DNA from: Myxococcales bacterium
GTDB lineage: Bacteria; Myxococcota_A; Polyangia; Polyangiales; Polyangiaceae
DNA: 64,000 nt
Assembly (NCBI GenBank): GCA_025355005.1
Contig: JANXLV010000054.1
Span: 1 to 64,000, forward strand
Reading direction: 5' to 3'
Positions 51,593 to 59,378 of this stretch are shown piece by piece (the stretch's first letter is position 1; each line of letters starts with the position of its first letter). The translations under genes were made by a program, and so were the position numbers. Under the pieces are notes generated by a model. That model ran no database searches. It had not been told where the DNA came from and saw only the letters and a list, made by a program, of their open reading frames with translations.

Positions 51593-52384
51593 TCAGGTAG
51601 AGGACGCGCCACGGCGAGCGCGAGCGCGAGCGCGAGACGCTGCGGCGCCGAGCATCGCGGCGCTGATGGCGAGCCACCAAGCGGCTCCTGCCGCTCCGGC
51701 ATCGCTGCTCATGGCGCAGCCGCCGCTGCTGCTTCCACCCGGAGAGCCGCCACCATCCGCGGACGAGCCGCTTCCGCCCGTCCCGCCGTCCGCGCCACCG
51801 CCTCCACCACCGCCTCCACCACCGCCACCGCCACCGCCACCACCGCCACCGCCACCGGAGTCGCTCGCGCCCGCGTCGGCGCCGCCATCGCTCGCGGGGG
51901 CGCCCGCGTCCAGCGGATCGCACGCGTCCAGCGCGCCCTTGGCGACCAGCGCGCCGCGGAGCTCGCCGCCCGGCACCACTCCAGCCGGGCTGAAGAGGTT
52001 CACGTAGAGCGGGTATGTCACGAGGTCCGACATCTTCATGGTCTGCGTCGCATCGAGCGTCTGGTTCACCGCGACGGGCGTGGGCCCTCGCGGCAACGTG
52101 ACCAGGTTCACGCCGTTCGCGCTCGGCGAACCCGCGGCTCCCTCCATGATCGAGATCCCGTAGACGCCCGAGGACGTGCCCGTGCCGGCGTAGACCACGG
52201 TGCCCGTGAGCTGCATCGTCCCCGTGTCGAGCATGAGGCAGACCTGGCCGATGGCGCTCGTGCTGACGGCCGGCACCTCCGATGCGCCGTTCATCGACGC
52301 ACCGAAGTAGAGCGTCGCCGCGCTCGATGCTGTGGAGACCAGGAGCAGCGCGAGAGTCGAACCGGCGAGGACGGCGAGCTTCAT
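51593..52384 (-). CDS. CHRD-domain protein with Gly stalk and MYXO-CTERM-like tail
   Basis: 263 residues from ATG 52384 (MKLAVLAGSTLALLLVSTAS), the eight codons upstream being dispensable. After the signal (ends SSA), residues 22-145 form a CHRD domain: SMNGASEVPAVSTSAIGQVC, YVNLFSPAGVVPGGELRGAL at its end. A long spacer follows, including 21 consecutive glycines coded by 51794-51856, and then a Cys-hydrophobic-Arg tail (SSGGCAMSSD, WWLAISAAMLGAA, RARARARRG) like MYXO-CTERM. The layout is of a surface protein on a stalk. CHRD occurs in chordin and in bacterial secreted proteins of unknown role. Confidence 0.83.
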   Translation of the reverse strand: MKLAVLAGSTLALLLVSTASSAATLYFGASMNGASEVPAVSTSAIGQVCLMLDTGTMQLTGTVVYAGTGTSSGVYGISIMEGAAGSPSANGVNLVTLPRGPTPVAVNQTLDATQTMKMSDLVTYPLYVNLFSPAGVVPGGELRGALVAKGALDACDPLDAGAPASDGGADAGASDSGGGGGGGGGGGGGGGGGGGGGADGGTGGSGSSADGGGSPGGSSSGGCAMSSDAGAAGAAWWLAISAAMLGAAASRARARARRGASST

Positions 52385-52476
52385 GATGGACACCTCGACG
52401 CCCAGCATCTCACGCGGAGCTCATCCGTCGCAATCGCCGCGGCACTCCGCTCGAGTTCTATTCGGACCCTGTCGCG

Positions 52477-52914
52477 ATGCGCTACTGGAGCATTCCACCG
52501 CTCACGGCCCCTTCCGACGTCCGACCGATCTACGAGCGCAATCTTGGCGGGTTCGCCGCCCAGACCTCGATCTCGTGGGCGATCACCATGCCCCAGGACG
52601 ATGCGTTCATCGGCGATTGTTCGCTGTTCCGGATCGACCTCACACACCGTCACGCGGAGGTCGGGTACGGCCTTCATCGCAGCCACTGGCGCCGCGGCAT
52701 CATGCGTGAGGCGCTCGGCGCGGCCTTCGCGTTCGCATTCGACACGATGCAGTTGAACCGGCTCGAGGCCGATATCGACCCACAGAACGAGGCGTCGCTC
52801 GGGATCCTCACCTCGCTCTTGTTCCGCCGCGAAGGCTACCTGCGCGAGCGATGGTTCACAGGCGGCGTGGTGGCCGATACCGTCCTCATGGGGCGGCTCC
52901 GCTCCGACGCTTGA
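52477..52914 (+). CDS. GNAT acetyltransferase, apparently 5'-shortened
   Basis: 145 residues from ATG 52477. It has the RimJ-type GNAT core: AEVGYGLHRSHWRRGIMREA with the acetyl-CoA-binding Arg/Gly loop, ALGAAFAFAFDTMQLNRLEA, DPQNEASLGILTSLLFRREG. It lacks the first strand and the LRPL...D entry found in the family. In the same frame the sequence upstream of the ATG still reads RGTPLEFYSDPVAMRYWS, which matches the expected family sequence (fYSDPevMRYWs), but no start codon exists there before a stop at 52384-52386. The 5' end therefore seems to be cut at the boundary with the divergent CHRD gene. Activity is doubtful. The frame itself is otherwise clean. Confidence 0.65.
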   Translation: MRYWSIPPLTAPSDVRPIYERNLGGFAAQTSISWAITMPQDDAFIGDCSLFRIDLTHRHAEVGYGLHRSHWRRGIMREALGAAFAFAFDTMQLNRLEADIDPQNEASLGILTSLLFRREGYLRERWFTGGVVADTVLMGRLRSDA

Positions 52915-53049
52915 GTGTGCCCACTCGAAAATCCTGGAGCACGTCAGGGCTACGCCTGCGGCCCGGTGTGCACCAATCGTTCCACGCGCTGGGAAGTCGA
53001 ATCGTCCTGCGCCCGGGAATCCTTCCGGGGTCTCCTCTGTACACCATGC

Positions 53050-54000
53050 ATGGCGAAGCAGGTCGTCGTGCTCTGGGATGACAACCCCATCGCCGTGCGC
53101 ACGATCTCCGCGGGTGGTCCGGTCCGTGTCGGGACCGGGGACGATGCCGATGTGATGTTGCCTGTGGAGTCGTGCGTGATCGAGGGCGATGGCGACACGA
53201 GCATCGGTCCGTTCATCGTGCGTGTGTCCGCGAGCGATGAAACGTGGGCGCGCGCTCCCATGCGCCTGGGCGAGGGCGCCCGGTACACGGCGCTGTCTGC
53301 CCTGCTGCATGCAGCGCTCATTGCGGTCGTGGCCATCGGCGGGCACCTGTCGCCGTCCGACCCTGGCGCGGATGCGGCATCACGGCTGGCCGCGATGAAG
53401 GGCTACGTGGCCCGCGCTACCGACCACGGAAGTGATCCGCGGCCGTCGCCGATCGTGCGCCGCGCTGTCGGCGTCGATGTGTCGGACTCCATCGAGCTCG
53501 CCGAAAAGTCCGAGCGACCCGCCGCGGTTCCCACGGTTGCGCGCGCGAAGAACCCGACCCTCATGACGCGGCCGCCGCACGGCGCGTCGCCCGTGCAGCA
53601 CGCCGACACCGGGAGCGCGGGGGCCGGCACATCGGGGGCGCTTGGCAAGAACAGCGGCGCCGCGTTCAGAGCGGGAGACGACTGGGCCGGGACGTATCAG
53701 TGTCGGCAAGGCCGGACAGATCTCGTGTTTCATGTCGTCGGCATTCACGACCAGGACGTGAGCGCCGTCTTCGACTTCACGCACGCGCCCACCGGCGTAC
53801 ACGGCGCGTATCGCATGCACGGTCGCGTGAACCCTGCCACCGGTGAAGCCTTGCTCACGCCGGACGAATGGATCCAGCAGCCTGACTTCTACGTGACCGT
53901 GGGAATGAGCGGACGCTTCGTCGGCAACGCATTCAACGGCACGATCACGAGCGAAGGCTGCGGCGGCTTCAGTCTGCACAAGAAACCAGGCAAGGCGTAG
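53050..54000 (+). CDS. AgmX/TonB-like anchored protein with novel C-terminal domain
   Basis: 316 residues from ATG 53050 (MAKQVVVLWDDNPIAVRTIS); the open frame before it has no homology. Cytoplasmic N-terminal part of about 75 residues with FHA-like strands, as at the N terminus of AgmX/GltJ-type proteins, then one membrane segment (about 81-98, ALSALLHAALIAVVAIGG), a disordered Arg/Pro/Ala-rich linker and a compact C-terminal domain (about 215-310): DWAGTYQCRQGRTDLVFHVV, VSAVFDFTHAPTGVHGAYRM, LLTPDEWIQQPDFYVTVGMS, ITSEGCGGFSLH with two cysteines. The C-terminal module is a recurrent but unnamed bacterial domain to me. Function unknown; a role in envelope organisation or motility is a guess. 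Confidence 0.7.
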   Translation: MAKQVVVLWDDNPIAVRTISAGGPVRVGTGDDADVMLPVESCVIEGDGDTSIGPFIVRVSASDETWARAPMRLGEGARYTALSALLHAALIAVVAIGGHLSPSDPGADAASRLAAMKGYVARATDHGSDPRPSPIVRRAVGVDVSDSIELAEKSERPAAVPTVARAKNPTLMTRPPHGASPVQHADTGSAGAGTSGALGKNSGAAFRAGDDWAGTYQCRQGRTDLVFHVVGIHDQDVSAVFDFTHAPTGVHGAYRMHGRVNPATGEALLTPDEWIQQPDFYVTVGMSGRFVGNAFNGTITSEGCGGFSLHKKPGKA

Positions 54001-54241
54001 CCACGCACTTCTCAACATCCCCAGTTGCCCAGCACGCCCGCGTACCTCACCGTGTGAGCTCACATGAGGTGTCTGCGCGGCACCGCGACTGGTCTAACGT
54101 GAAGATGACATAGCGGGCGGCGGCGGCGGGGTGTGCGAAGAACTCTGGCAGCCCTTCGAAGGAGCCGATGGTGTATTGCCGGTCCTCCTCGGATTTCTCG
54201 CCCTGGTACGGGACCGGGAATCACCCTCGCTGGTGGCGCGT

Positions 54242-55560
54242 CTAGGGCTTGCACTGGAGCGCCTTGAAGCGGCGCGCGGCTGCCTCCTTTGTAAAGGCGA
54301 TGAGCGCTGCCACCACAACCAGCACGGCGGCAGCCCACCAGCTTTTTCTTGCTGGTGTCCTCTTCGCGTCTTTCGTCGACTCGATGTTCGAGATGTTCGA
54401 GATGGGCTCGTGCTTGGGCTCGTCCGTGATGGACGCTTTCTCCGACCCAGACCTGCTCGCGGACGCTGGAGGCGTTGCGGCGAGCTCTGCCGCGGTGATG
54501 GTGGCCGCGAGCGCGGTCGCTCCCGCCCCCACACGGGCGCGCCCTGTGGCGACGGCACCACGAGGTCTGGCGCCGCCCCCGACCTACCGGACTCGCGCGG
54601 CGCGTTGTCCGCAGCATGCGCGTCGAGCGCCATTGCGAGATCACGGCCCGACTCGAAGCGCCGCTCTCGCTCCTTCGCTAGACACCGCGAGACGAGGCTC
54701 GCGAGCGGCGCCGGCACGGCGGCGTTGACGCCCCACGGGCGCAGGCTCGACGTGGATGACCGCGTAGAGCACCGCAATGCCACTATCGCCTCGAAAAGGC
54801 TGCTCGCCGGTGAGCATCTCATAGAGCATTGCTCCGAACGAGAACACGTCGCTTCGCCCATCGGCCGCTTCCCCTCGCGCCTGCTCCGGAGACATATACG
54901 CCGGCGTTCCCATCACCTGCCCCTTCGCCGTCGCGGCCGCCGTGTCCGGCGCCGCCGTGTCCGCAAGCGCGCCTGCAGCACCGGAGGGCTCCCACATCTT
55001 GGCGATGCCGAAGTCGAGGATCTTCACGTCGCCTTCGTCGGTGATCATCACGTTGTCCGGCTTCAGATCTCGGTGCACCACGCCGCGCTCGTGCGCCTTG
55101 GCGAGGCCACGCGCAATCTCACGCGCCACGCGCAAGCTCTCCGCGATCCCCATCCCCGGCGCGATGCGGTTGCGGAGGGTCACGCCCTTCACCAGCTCCA
55201 TCGCGATGAACGCGTGTCCCTCAGCTTCGCCGATCTCATACACGGTTGCGATGCTCGCGTGCGTGATGGCAGCGGCCGCGCGCGCCTCGCGCAGGAAGCG
55301 CTGTCGCTGCGCCGGGCTCGTCTCCCCGCCCGCGGGCAGGACCTTCAGCGCGACGTCGCGATGGAGCGTCAGGTCAGTCGCCTTGTAGACCACGCCCATG
55401 CCGCCCTCGCCCAGTTTCGATCGCACGCGAAACTGAGCGAGCGTCTTTCCCACAAGTTCGACAGGCGGCGTCACGATTCGGCGCTCGCGACGTCGCAAAG
55501 CAATGCGTCGAAGCTGGAGTCCTTGCTCTCGCCCGCGTCGCTCCCGTCGTCGTCGCTCAC
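54242..55560 (-). pseudogene. Ser/Thr protein kinase broken by apparent frameshifts
   Basis: Pieces of one PknB-type kinase lie in alternating frames. From GTG 55560: a short acidic leader ending SSFDALLCDVASAES. A 1-nt shift near 55474 leads into the kinase core: VGKTLAQFRVRSKLGEGGMG, VALKVLP (ATP-binding Lys), HRDLKPDN, LDFGIAK, GTPAYMSPEQA. Near 54731-54734 (C4 run) the frame shifts by one extra base, giving a stop at 54641 in the kinase frame, while the homologous text (AVPAPLASLVSRCLAKERER) continues in another frame. A second shift in a C5 run (54526-54530) returns to the first frame, with a Ser/Glu-rich juxtamembrane part and one membrane segment (SWWAAAVLVVVAALIAF). The catalytic domain is complete to subdomain IX in one frame. 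Confidence 0.75.
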
Positions 55561-55899
55561 CAGTGCGGCCTCCCTGCGCGCATCGAAGGTAGCATAGCAG
55601 GGAGGGCTACGTGACCCCCGTTGCCCGACCGCCGGTGCACCCGAACGGAATCATTGCGTGCCTTCGCCCGAGGGCGTCGTCAGCTTCGCGGGGTGGCCGG
55701 TCCCAAAATGAAAGTCCGTTACTTCTGTCGCGCACGACGAAGAGCACGGCGACCGCCACTATCGTGCGCGGGGCGCGTGGGTTTCTTGCCGTCGTCGCGT
55801 GCGTGCCGATTCCCGCTATCGCGGGGGCGCCATGACATCCTCTCCACCATCGCAGCACCAAGCGATGTCCCAGCGTTCGCGCCATGCACGAGACGAGCA
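55561..55899. other. Intergenic region without a recognisable gene
   Basis: 339 bases between the kinase pseudogene and the VapC-like gene. Open frames here are short, Arg/Pro-rich shadows without signal peptides or known motifs. I see no promoter-like, repeat or mobile-element structure that stands out. Confidence 0.5.
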
Positions 55900-56280
55900 T
55901 CAGACTCGCGATGCGCCTTCTTGTTTGCCCAGGCCTCGATCGAACGTTCCGAGCGGCAGATGACCAGCCTTGCGGGCGACCTCGAGGACCATGCAGTCCG
56001 AGAACCCGAGGGAAGGTCTCTTTCGGTAGAGCGAGAGGGCAGCCTCCACGACCTCGGGCTCCTGAAGCGTGAGGTTCTCGTGGGAGAGGAGCATCTCGAC
56101 CGCGATCGCTATCTGGGTCGGTCCACGGTCGAACACGGAGTCGAGCACCCAGCATGCCTCCACTACGACGAGGTGAGAGACCCACGCGCCCTTTGCCACG
56201 AAGGCTTCGGCGGCGGCAGCCTGCTTTGCGTCGTCTCGCGTGAGCAGTCGAATCAGGACATTCGTGTCAACGGCGCGCAT
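55900..56280 (-). CDS. VapC-family PIN-domain toxin
   Basis: 126 residues from ATG 56280 (MRAVDTNVLIRLLTRDD). PIN-domain nuclease with all four acidic positions in view: Asp5 in AVDTNVL, Glu in VVVEACWVL, Asp in GFSDCMVLEVA and a final Asp in GTFDRGLGK. VapC toxins cut RNA, usually initiator tRNA or rRNA, and are neutralised by the partner antitoxin. Its start overlaps the end of the antitoxin gene by 14 nt, the usual arrangement with antitoxin first. Length fits the family (about 125-140 aa). Confidence 0.9.
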   Translation of the reverse strand: MRAVDTNVLIRLLTRDDAKQAAAAEAFVAKGAWVSHLVVVEACWVLDSVFDRGPTQIAIAVEMLLSHENLTLQEPEVVEAALSLYRKRPSLGFSDCMVLEVARKAGHLPLGTFDRGLGKQEGASRV

Positions 56281-56530
56281 GACGTGCCCGCATGGCCTGG
56301 CGAACACCTTCGTCGAGCTGCGCTAGCGTCCTCGGCTTGGGCGCCTGCTCAGGAAACAGCGCTCGATGCACCTCTTCGGACGTGAAGCGCCCAGCGCGCC
56401 GGACGATGATTTCGTCGCCCTGCTCGTCCCACTCCAGAACCGACCCGGGAGCCAGCCCGAGCTTCCGCCGGATCTCCGCGGGCACGGAGATCTGACCCTG
56501 GGCCGTGAGCTTGGATTGCGCGAGCGCCAT
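56267..56530 (-). CDS. VapB-type antitoxin (AbrB/MazE swapped-hairpin DNA-binding)
   Basis: 87 residues from ATG 56530. The N-terminal half is an AbrB/SpoVT-like DNA-binding hairpin: KLTAQGQISVPAEIRRKLGL, then PGSVLEWDEQGDEIIVRRAG. The C-terminal half is helical (RTLAQLDEGVRQAMRARHAR) and should wrap the toxin. It overlaps the toxin gene. A strong inverted repeat lies just upstream of the start (56539-56554), fitting autorepression by the VapBC complex. The frame reaches 56557 but the preceding codons would bury the repeat. Confidence 0.9.
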   Translation of the reverse strand: MALAQSKLTAQGQISVPAEIRRKLGLAPGSVLEWDEQGDEIIVRRAGRFTSEEVHRALFPEQAPKPRTLAQLDEGVRQAMRARHARR

Positions 56531-56538
56531 GCATGACA

Positions 56539-56554
56539 CATTACCACGGTAATG
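56539..56554. promoter_or_regulatory. Candidate VapBC operator
   Basis: CATTACC-AC-GGTAATG is a perfect 7-bp inverted repeat with a 2-nt centre, 9 nt upstream of the antitoxin start codon. AbrB-type antitoxins bind such repeats to repress their own operon, so this is a good candidate operator. No close second copy is seen. Confidence 0.6.
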
Positions 56555-56587
56555 CACGTCGTCAATCGGCGCGTCCGCGTCGGCGTT

Positions 56588-57904
56588 TCACGCCTTCTTC
56601 TCCTTCTTCTCCTTCTTCAGCGCTGCTGCTTCTTTCTTTGCGGCCGCTGCTGCCTTTCGATCCTCGCTCGCCTTCGCCTTCGCGGCTTTCGCTTCCTTGC
56701 GGACGCGTGTCCTCTCCTTCGCTCGGAGCTTCGCCGCGGCGAGACCGGCCTTCCTGGCCTTGTTTCCCTTCGGCAAGAGCTCGCACGCCAGCGGACCCAG
56801 CATGACGTGCGTGGCCAGGCGCTCGAGCACGAGCATCCAACCTGGGTCGTAGGAGAGCCAGCTCACATCGCCCGTCTTCAGCACCGTTCCACCGTGATTC
56901 ACCAGGACCGAATTCCCGAGCGCCAGCGCGTCGCGAGCAAGCTTGGCGCCGTGCTCGGTGGCGAGCGCCTCGTCCGTGAAGTACCGCGCAAAGCGCGTCG
57001 AAGAGTCGGATGGCTCGAGCGCGAACATCGCGCGCAGCGGATCGGCCAGGCCCGGCGAGACGTGGAAAGGGTCCCACTTGAGGGGCGCCCTGGAGATCGC
57101 TTCGTCGAGCTGACTCGCGAGGCGTTGCATCGTTGCCGGGTGGCGCAGGCGAAAGAGGGCCTCCTTGGCGGACAGCGAAGTATGACGCTCATAGAGGTCC
57201 AGGATGATGGGCAGCGCTTCGTCTGGCGCCGTCCGCTCCAGCAGCGGGATGAGATGACGGAGCGAGCCCAAACTGGAATAGTTGTTCGGCGTACCTGCCT
57301 CGAGAGTGCGCAGATACGTGAGGCGCGCGGGCGTCTCGGTCAGCGTCGGGCACACCTTGAAATAGCGTGCTACCTCCACATCGCTGGGGCTGATCCGCCG
57401 CGCGGCGGTTGCCTCGGCGACGCGTTCCGGTGGCACCCGCGCAAGCTGCTCGTCACGGAGGCCGTCCATCTTCGCCGCCCCGGTGAGCCACAGATCGGCG
57501 AGCGCGCCCTCGGGTAGCAGCGGCGTGAGCTTCCACCAGGCTGCGCCCGCCAGCATGACGACCCACCCTTCGTACGACACCGCCCAGAACTGGAACCGCG
57601 CGCGCATGATGTCGTAGAAGAGGGGCGCAGCAGCGGCGGGATCGAGATCGGCGAGGAGCATGATCAGCGGGACCGAGAAGAGCCTGCTCCGCGCAGCACG
57701 CGCGGCGGACACGGTCCCGAGGTCTGTAAAGACCTCGCGGATGTGCGCTTGCTGCGAGATCGCGTGGCCCCCGTCGGGCACGACGGACGCCGTATACAGG
57801 TCCATCGCAGCAAAGGCTCGATGGATCTCCTCATCACTGAAGCGCGCAAGCGCATCATGAGCACGATCGAGGATGGTCTGGAGCTGTTCGGCGGGCGTGG
57901 ACAC
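56588..57904 (-). CDS. Hypothetical protein with Lys/Ala-rich tail
   Basis: 438 residues, no signal peptide. Mostly helical, with a tryptophan- and aromatic-rich segment near residues 100-125 (FYDIMRARFQFWAVSYEGWV) and repeated short helical blocks, perhaps a HEAT-like fold (SLRHLIPLLERTAPDEALPI). The last 60 residues are a Lys/Ala/Glu-rich repeat (AKASEDRKAAAAAKKEAAAL) like histone-H1-type or ribosome-associated tails, which suggests nucleic-acid binding. No family recognised. It ends 58 nt from the antitoxin gene and is divergent from the Pro-rich membrane protein. Confidence 0.7.
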   Translation of the reverse strand: MSTPAEQLQTILDRAHDALARFSDEEIHRAFAAMDLYTASVVPDGGHAISQQAHIREVFTDLGTVSAARAARSRLFSVPLIMLLADLDPAAAAPLFYDIMRARFQFWAVSYEGWVVMLAGAAWWKLTPLLPEGALADLWLTGAAKMDGLRDEQLARVPPERVAEATAARRISPSDVEVARYFKVCPTLTETPARLTYLRTLEAGTPNNYSSLGSLRHLIPLLERTAPDEALPIILDLYERHTSLSAKEALFRLRHPATMQRLASQLDEAISRAPLKWDPFHVSPGLADPLRAMFALEPSDSSTRFARYFTDEALATEHGAKLARDALALGNSVLVNHGGTVLKTGDVSWLSYDPGWMLVLERLATHVMLGPLACELLPKGNKARKAGLAAAKLRAKERTRVRKEAKAAKAKASEDRKAAAAAKKEAAALKKEKKEKKA

Positions 57905-58006
57905 GTCGGGATGCTATCAGCCGAACACCTGCGAGCGGGGTGCTTGCGCCGCGGTGACCTCGTCCAGGCGACTACTTCCTCGACGACTGATAGACTCGGC
58001 CTCGAC

Positions 58007-58759
58007 GTGACGAAGACCAAGGATCTCGGAACCACCGACACGAGTGAGCTCGATGGGCCCGCTGCGACGGTTCGTGATGCGGCTCCGCCGACGATGGTCG
58101 TGCACGCCGCTCCGACGATGGTGTCGCCGCCGGGTGCTCCCGTTGCGCTGCATCTCTCTCCGACGCTCGTGAGCGGGCAGGGCGCGTTCGAGCCCGCGGG
58201 GCAGCGACCGCCGCCGGAGGTCGTCGTGGTGCAGCCTCGTCCGGCGCCTGCGCCGATGCAGCCACCTCCGATGGCGCATGCTCCGGTGCCCACGCGGCCG
58301 ATGTCACCGCAGATGCCGCCCCCTCCGCAAGTGCTGCCGTTGCACGCAAACGTGCAACCTCCGATGCAGCTCGCGCGTGAGACGCCGGGCTCGTCGAGTA
58401 GTGGTCGCGGCGTGATCATCGCGTTGGTGAGCATCGCTGTCGCCGCGGTCGTCGCGAGTGCCGCGGTGGTCCTCGTCACTCTGCGAAAGAACCCCACTCC
58501 CCCACTGCCGGCTCCGATGGCGACAGCCGTGCCGGCTTCCGTCCCGCCTGCCGTGACAGCAGCCGATCCCGCTCCACCCGCGGACCCGCTGCCCACGCCG
58601 CCACTTCCCGTCGCGCCGAAGCACGCAGCGACAGCACCGCCGACGCACCCATCCGCGCACGCGAAGGACACGCCGTCTTCCCACCCGCCTCCGCCACCGC
58701 CACTACTTCCGCCGACGCAAACACCCACCGCGACCCCGCTTTTTGGCGGGCGAAACTGA
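58007..58759 (+). CDS. Pro-rich single-pass membrane protein
   Basis: 250 residues from GTG 58007; ATG 57911 is in frame but would leave only 6 nt to the divergent start at 57904, so the later start is preferred. The N-terminal 135 residues are a disordered Pro/Ala/Val-rich region (for example QRPPPEVVVVQPRPAPAP), then one membrane helix (about 136-159, GVIIALVSIAVAAVVASAAV) and a Pro/Ala/Thr/His-rich periplasmic end. Such proteins often accompany myxobacterial kinases or act as anchors. No domain recognised. The extreme C terminus is TPLFGGRN. Confidence 0.62.
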   Translation: MTKTKDLGTTDTSELDGPAATVRDAAPPTMVVHAAPTMVSPPGAPVALHLSPTLVSGQGAFEPAGQRPPPEVVVVQPRPAPAPMQPPPMAHAPVPTRPMSPQMPPPPQVLPLHANVQPPMQLARETPGSSSSGRGVIIALVSIAVAAVVASAAVVLVTLRKNPTPPLPAPMATAVPASVPPAVTAADPAPPADPLPTPPLPVAPKHAATAPPTHPSAHAKDTPSSHPPPPPPLLPPTQTPTATPLFGGRN

Positions 58760-58830
58760 ACCAAGCGCCTGGCGTGCACCGGCGGAATTTCCGCCAAGGT
58801 CCCGCCCATGCGCTTTGCGAGTACGCATCG

Positions 58831-59313
58831 CTAGAGACGGAAGACCTGGCAAGCTACGCCGTTCGCTGTGAACGGCTCTCCACTCACCGGCGCGCCGCGG
58901 AGCGACGACATCACCTCGGCCCAGAACGCCAATGCGGACGGGTTGCTGAGTCGCACGCGCGCTTCCCACGGTCCCGAAAACCGCTCGACGAGCGCGCGCA
59001 GGACCGCGGTCCCCTGGCCCCCCCGCCGAGCACCACGAACGATGAAGAACTCTGCCCCGTCCATTGGCGCCGGATCCGAGGTGACACGAGAGCCTCTTCG
59101 AACCAGCGCAAATCCCGCCAGATTCGCTTCGTGCCGGACGAGGAACGGATGATGGTCCGCGTCCGTCCACCACTGCGGAGAGATGGGCACGTCGAAGCGC
59201 CCGTCCTCGCCGAGTTGTAGTGGGACGTGCTCACTGAAGTCGTGGCCGTAGAGCTGGAACAGGTTCTGGAGAACGGAGGATCGCTCCTTCGCGCACGGTT
59301 CGAGCGCCACCAT
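58831..59313 (-). CDS. GNAT-family acetyltransferase
   Basis: 160 residues. N-terminal NLFQLYGHDFSEHVPLQLGE, then strands LAGFALVRRG and GAEFFIVRGARRGGQGTAVL, in which RRGGQGTAVL is the acetyl-CoA pyrophosphate loop (R/QxxGxG/A), then a helix (ALVERFSGPWEARVRLSNPS) and a C-terminal LAFWAEVMS. This is the layout of small predicted GNATs with N-terminal QLY-DFS. Substrate unknown. It stands 65 nt upstream of the sulfatase-modifying-factor-like gene's stop on the same strand. Confidence 0.85.
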   Translation of the reverse strand: MVALEPCAKERSSVLQNLFQLYGHDFSEHVPLQLGEDGRFDVPISPQWWTDADHHPFLVRHEANLAGFALVRRGSRVTSDPAPMDGAEFFIVRGARRGGQGTAVLRALVERFSGPWEARVRLSNPSALAFWAEVMSSLRGAPVSGEPFTANGVACQVFRL

Positions 59314-59378
59314 TGGGTGGCGCAGGCTGCTCGATCAAGAAGGGAAAGGCAACGCGCGCTGATCGTGCTCCTCTTCGC

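Noticed and set aside
51794-51856. GCC/ACC/TCC repeat as a CRISPR or satellite
   Set aside because: It is in-frame glycine coding inside the CHRD gene, with no spacers.
52912-52925. GAGTG-TGCC-CACTC hairpin after the GNAT stop as a terminator
   Set aside because: Stem of only 5 bp and no T-run after it.
55607-56185. 192-codon minus-strand frame over the VapC gene
   Set aside because: Arg/Pro/Gly-rich composition typical of a shadow frame; the PIN-domain frame is the real gene.
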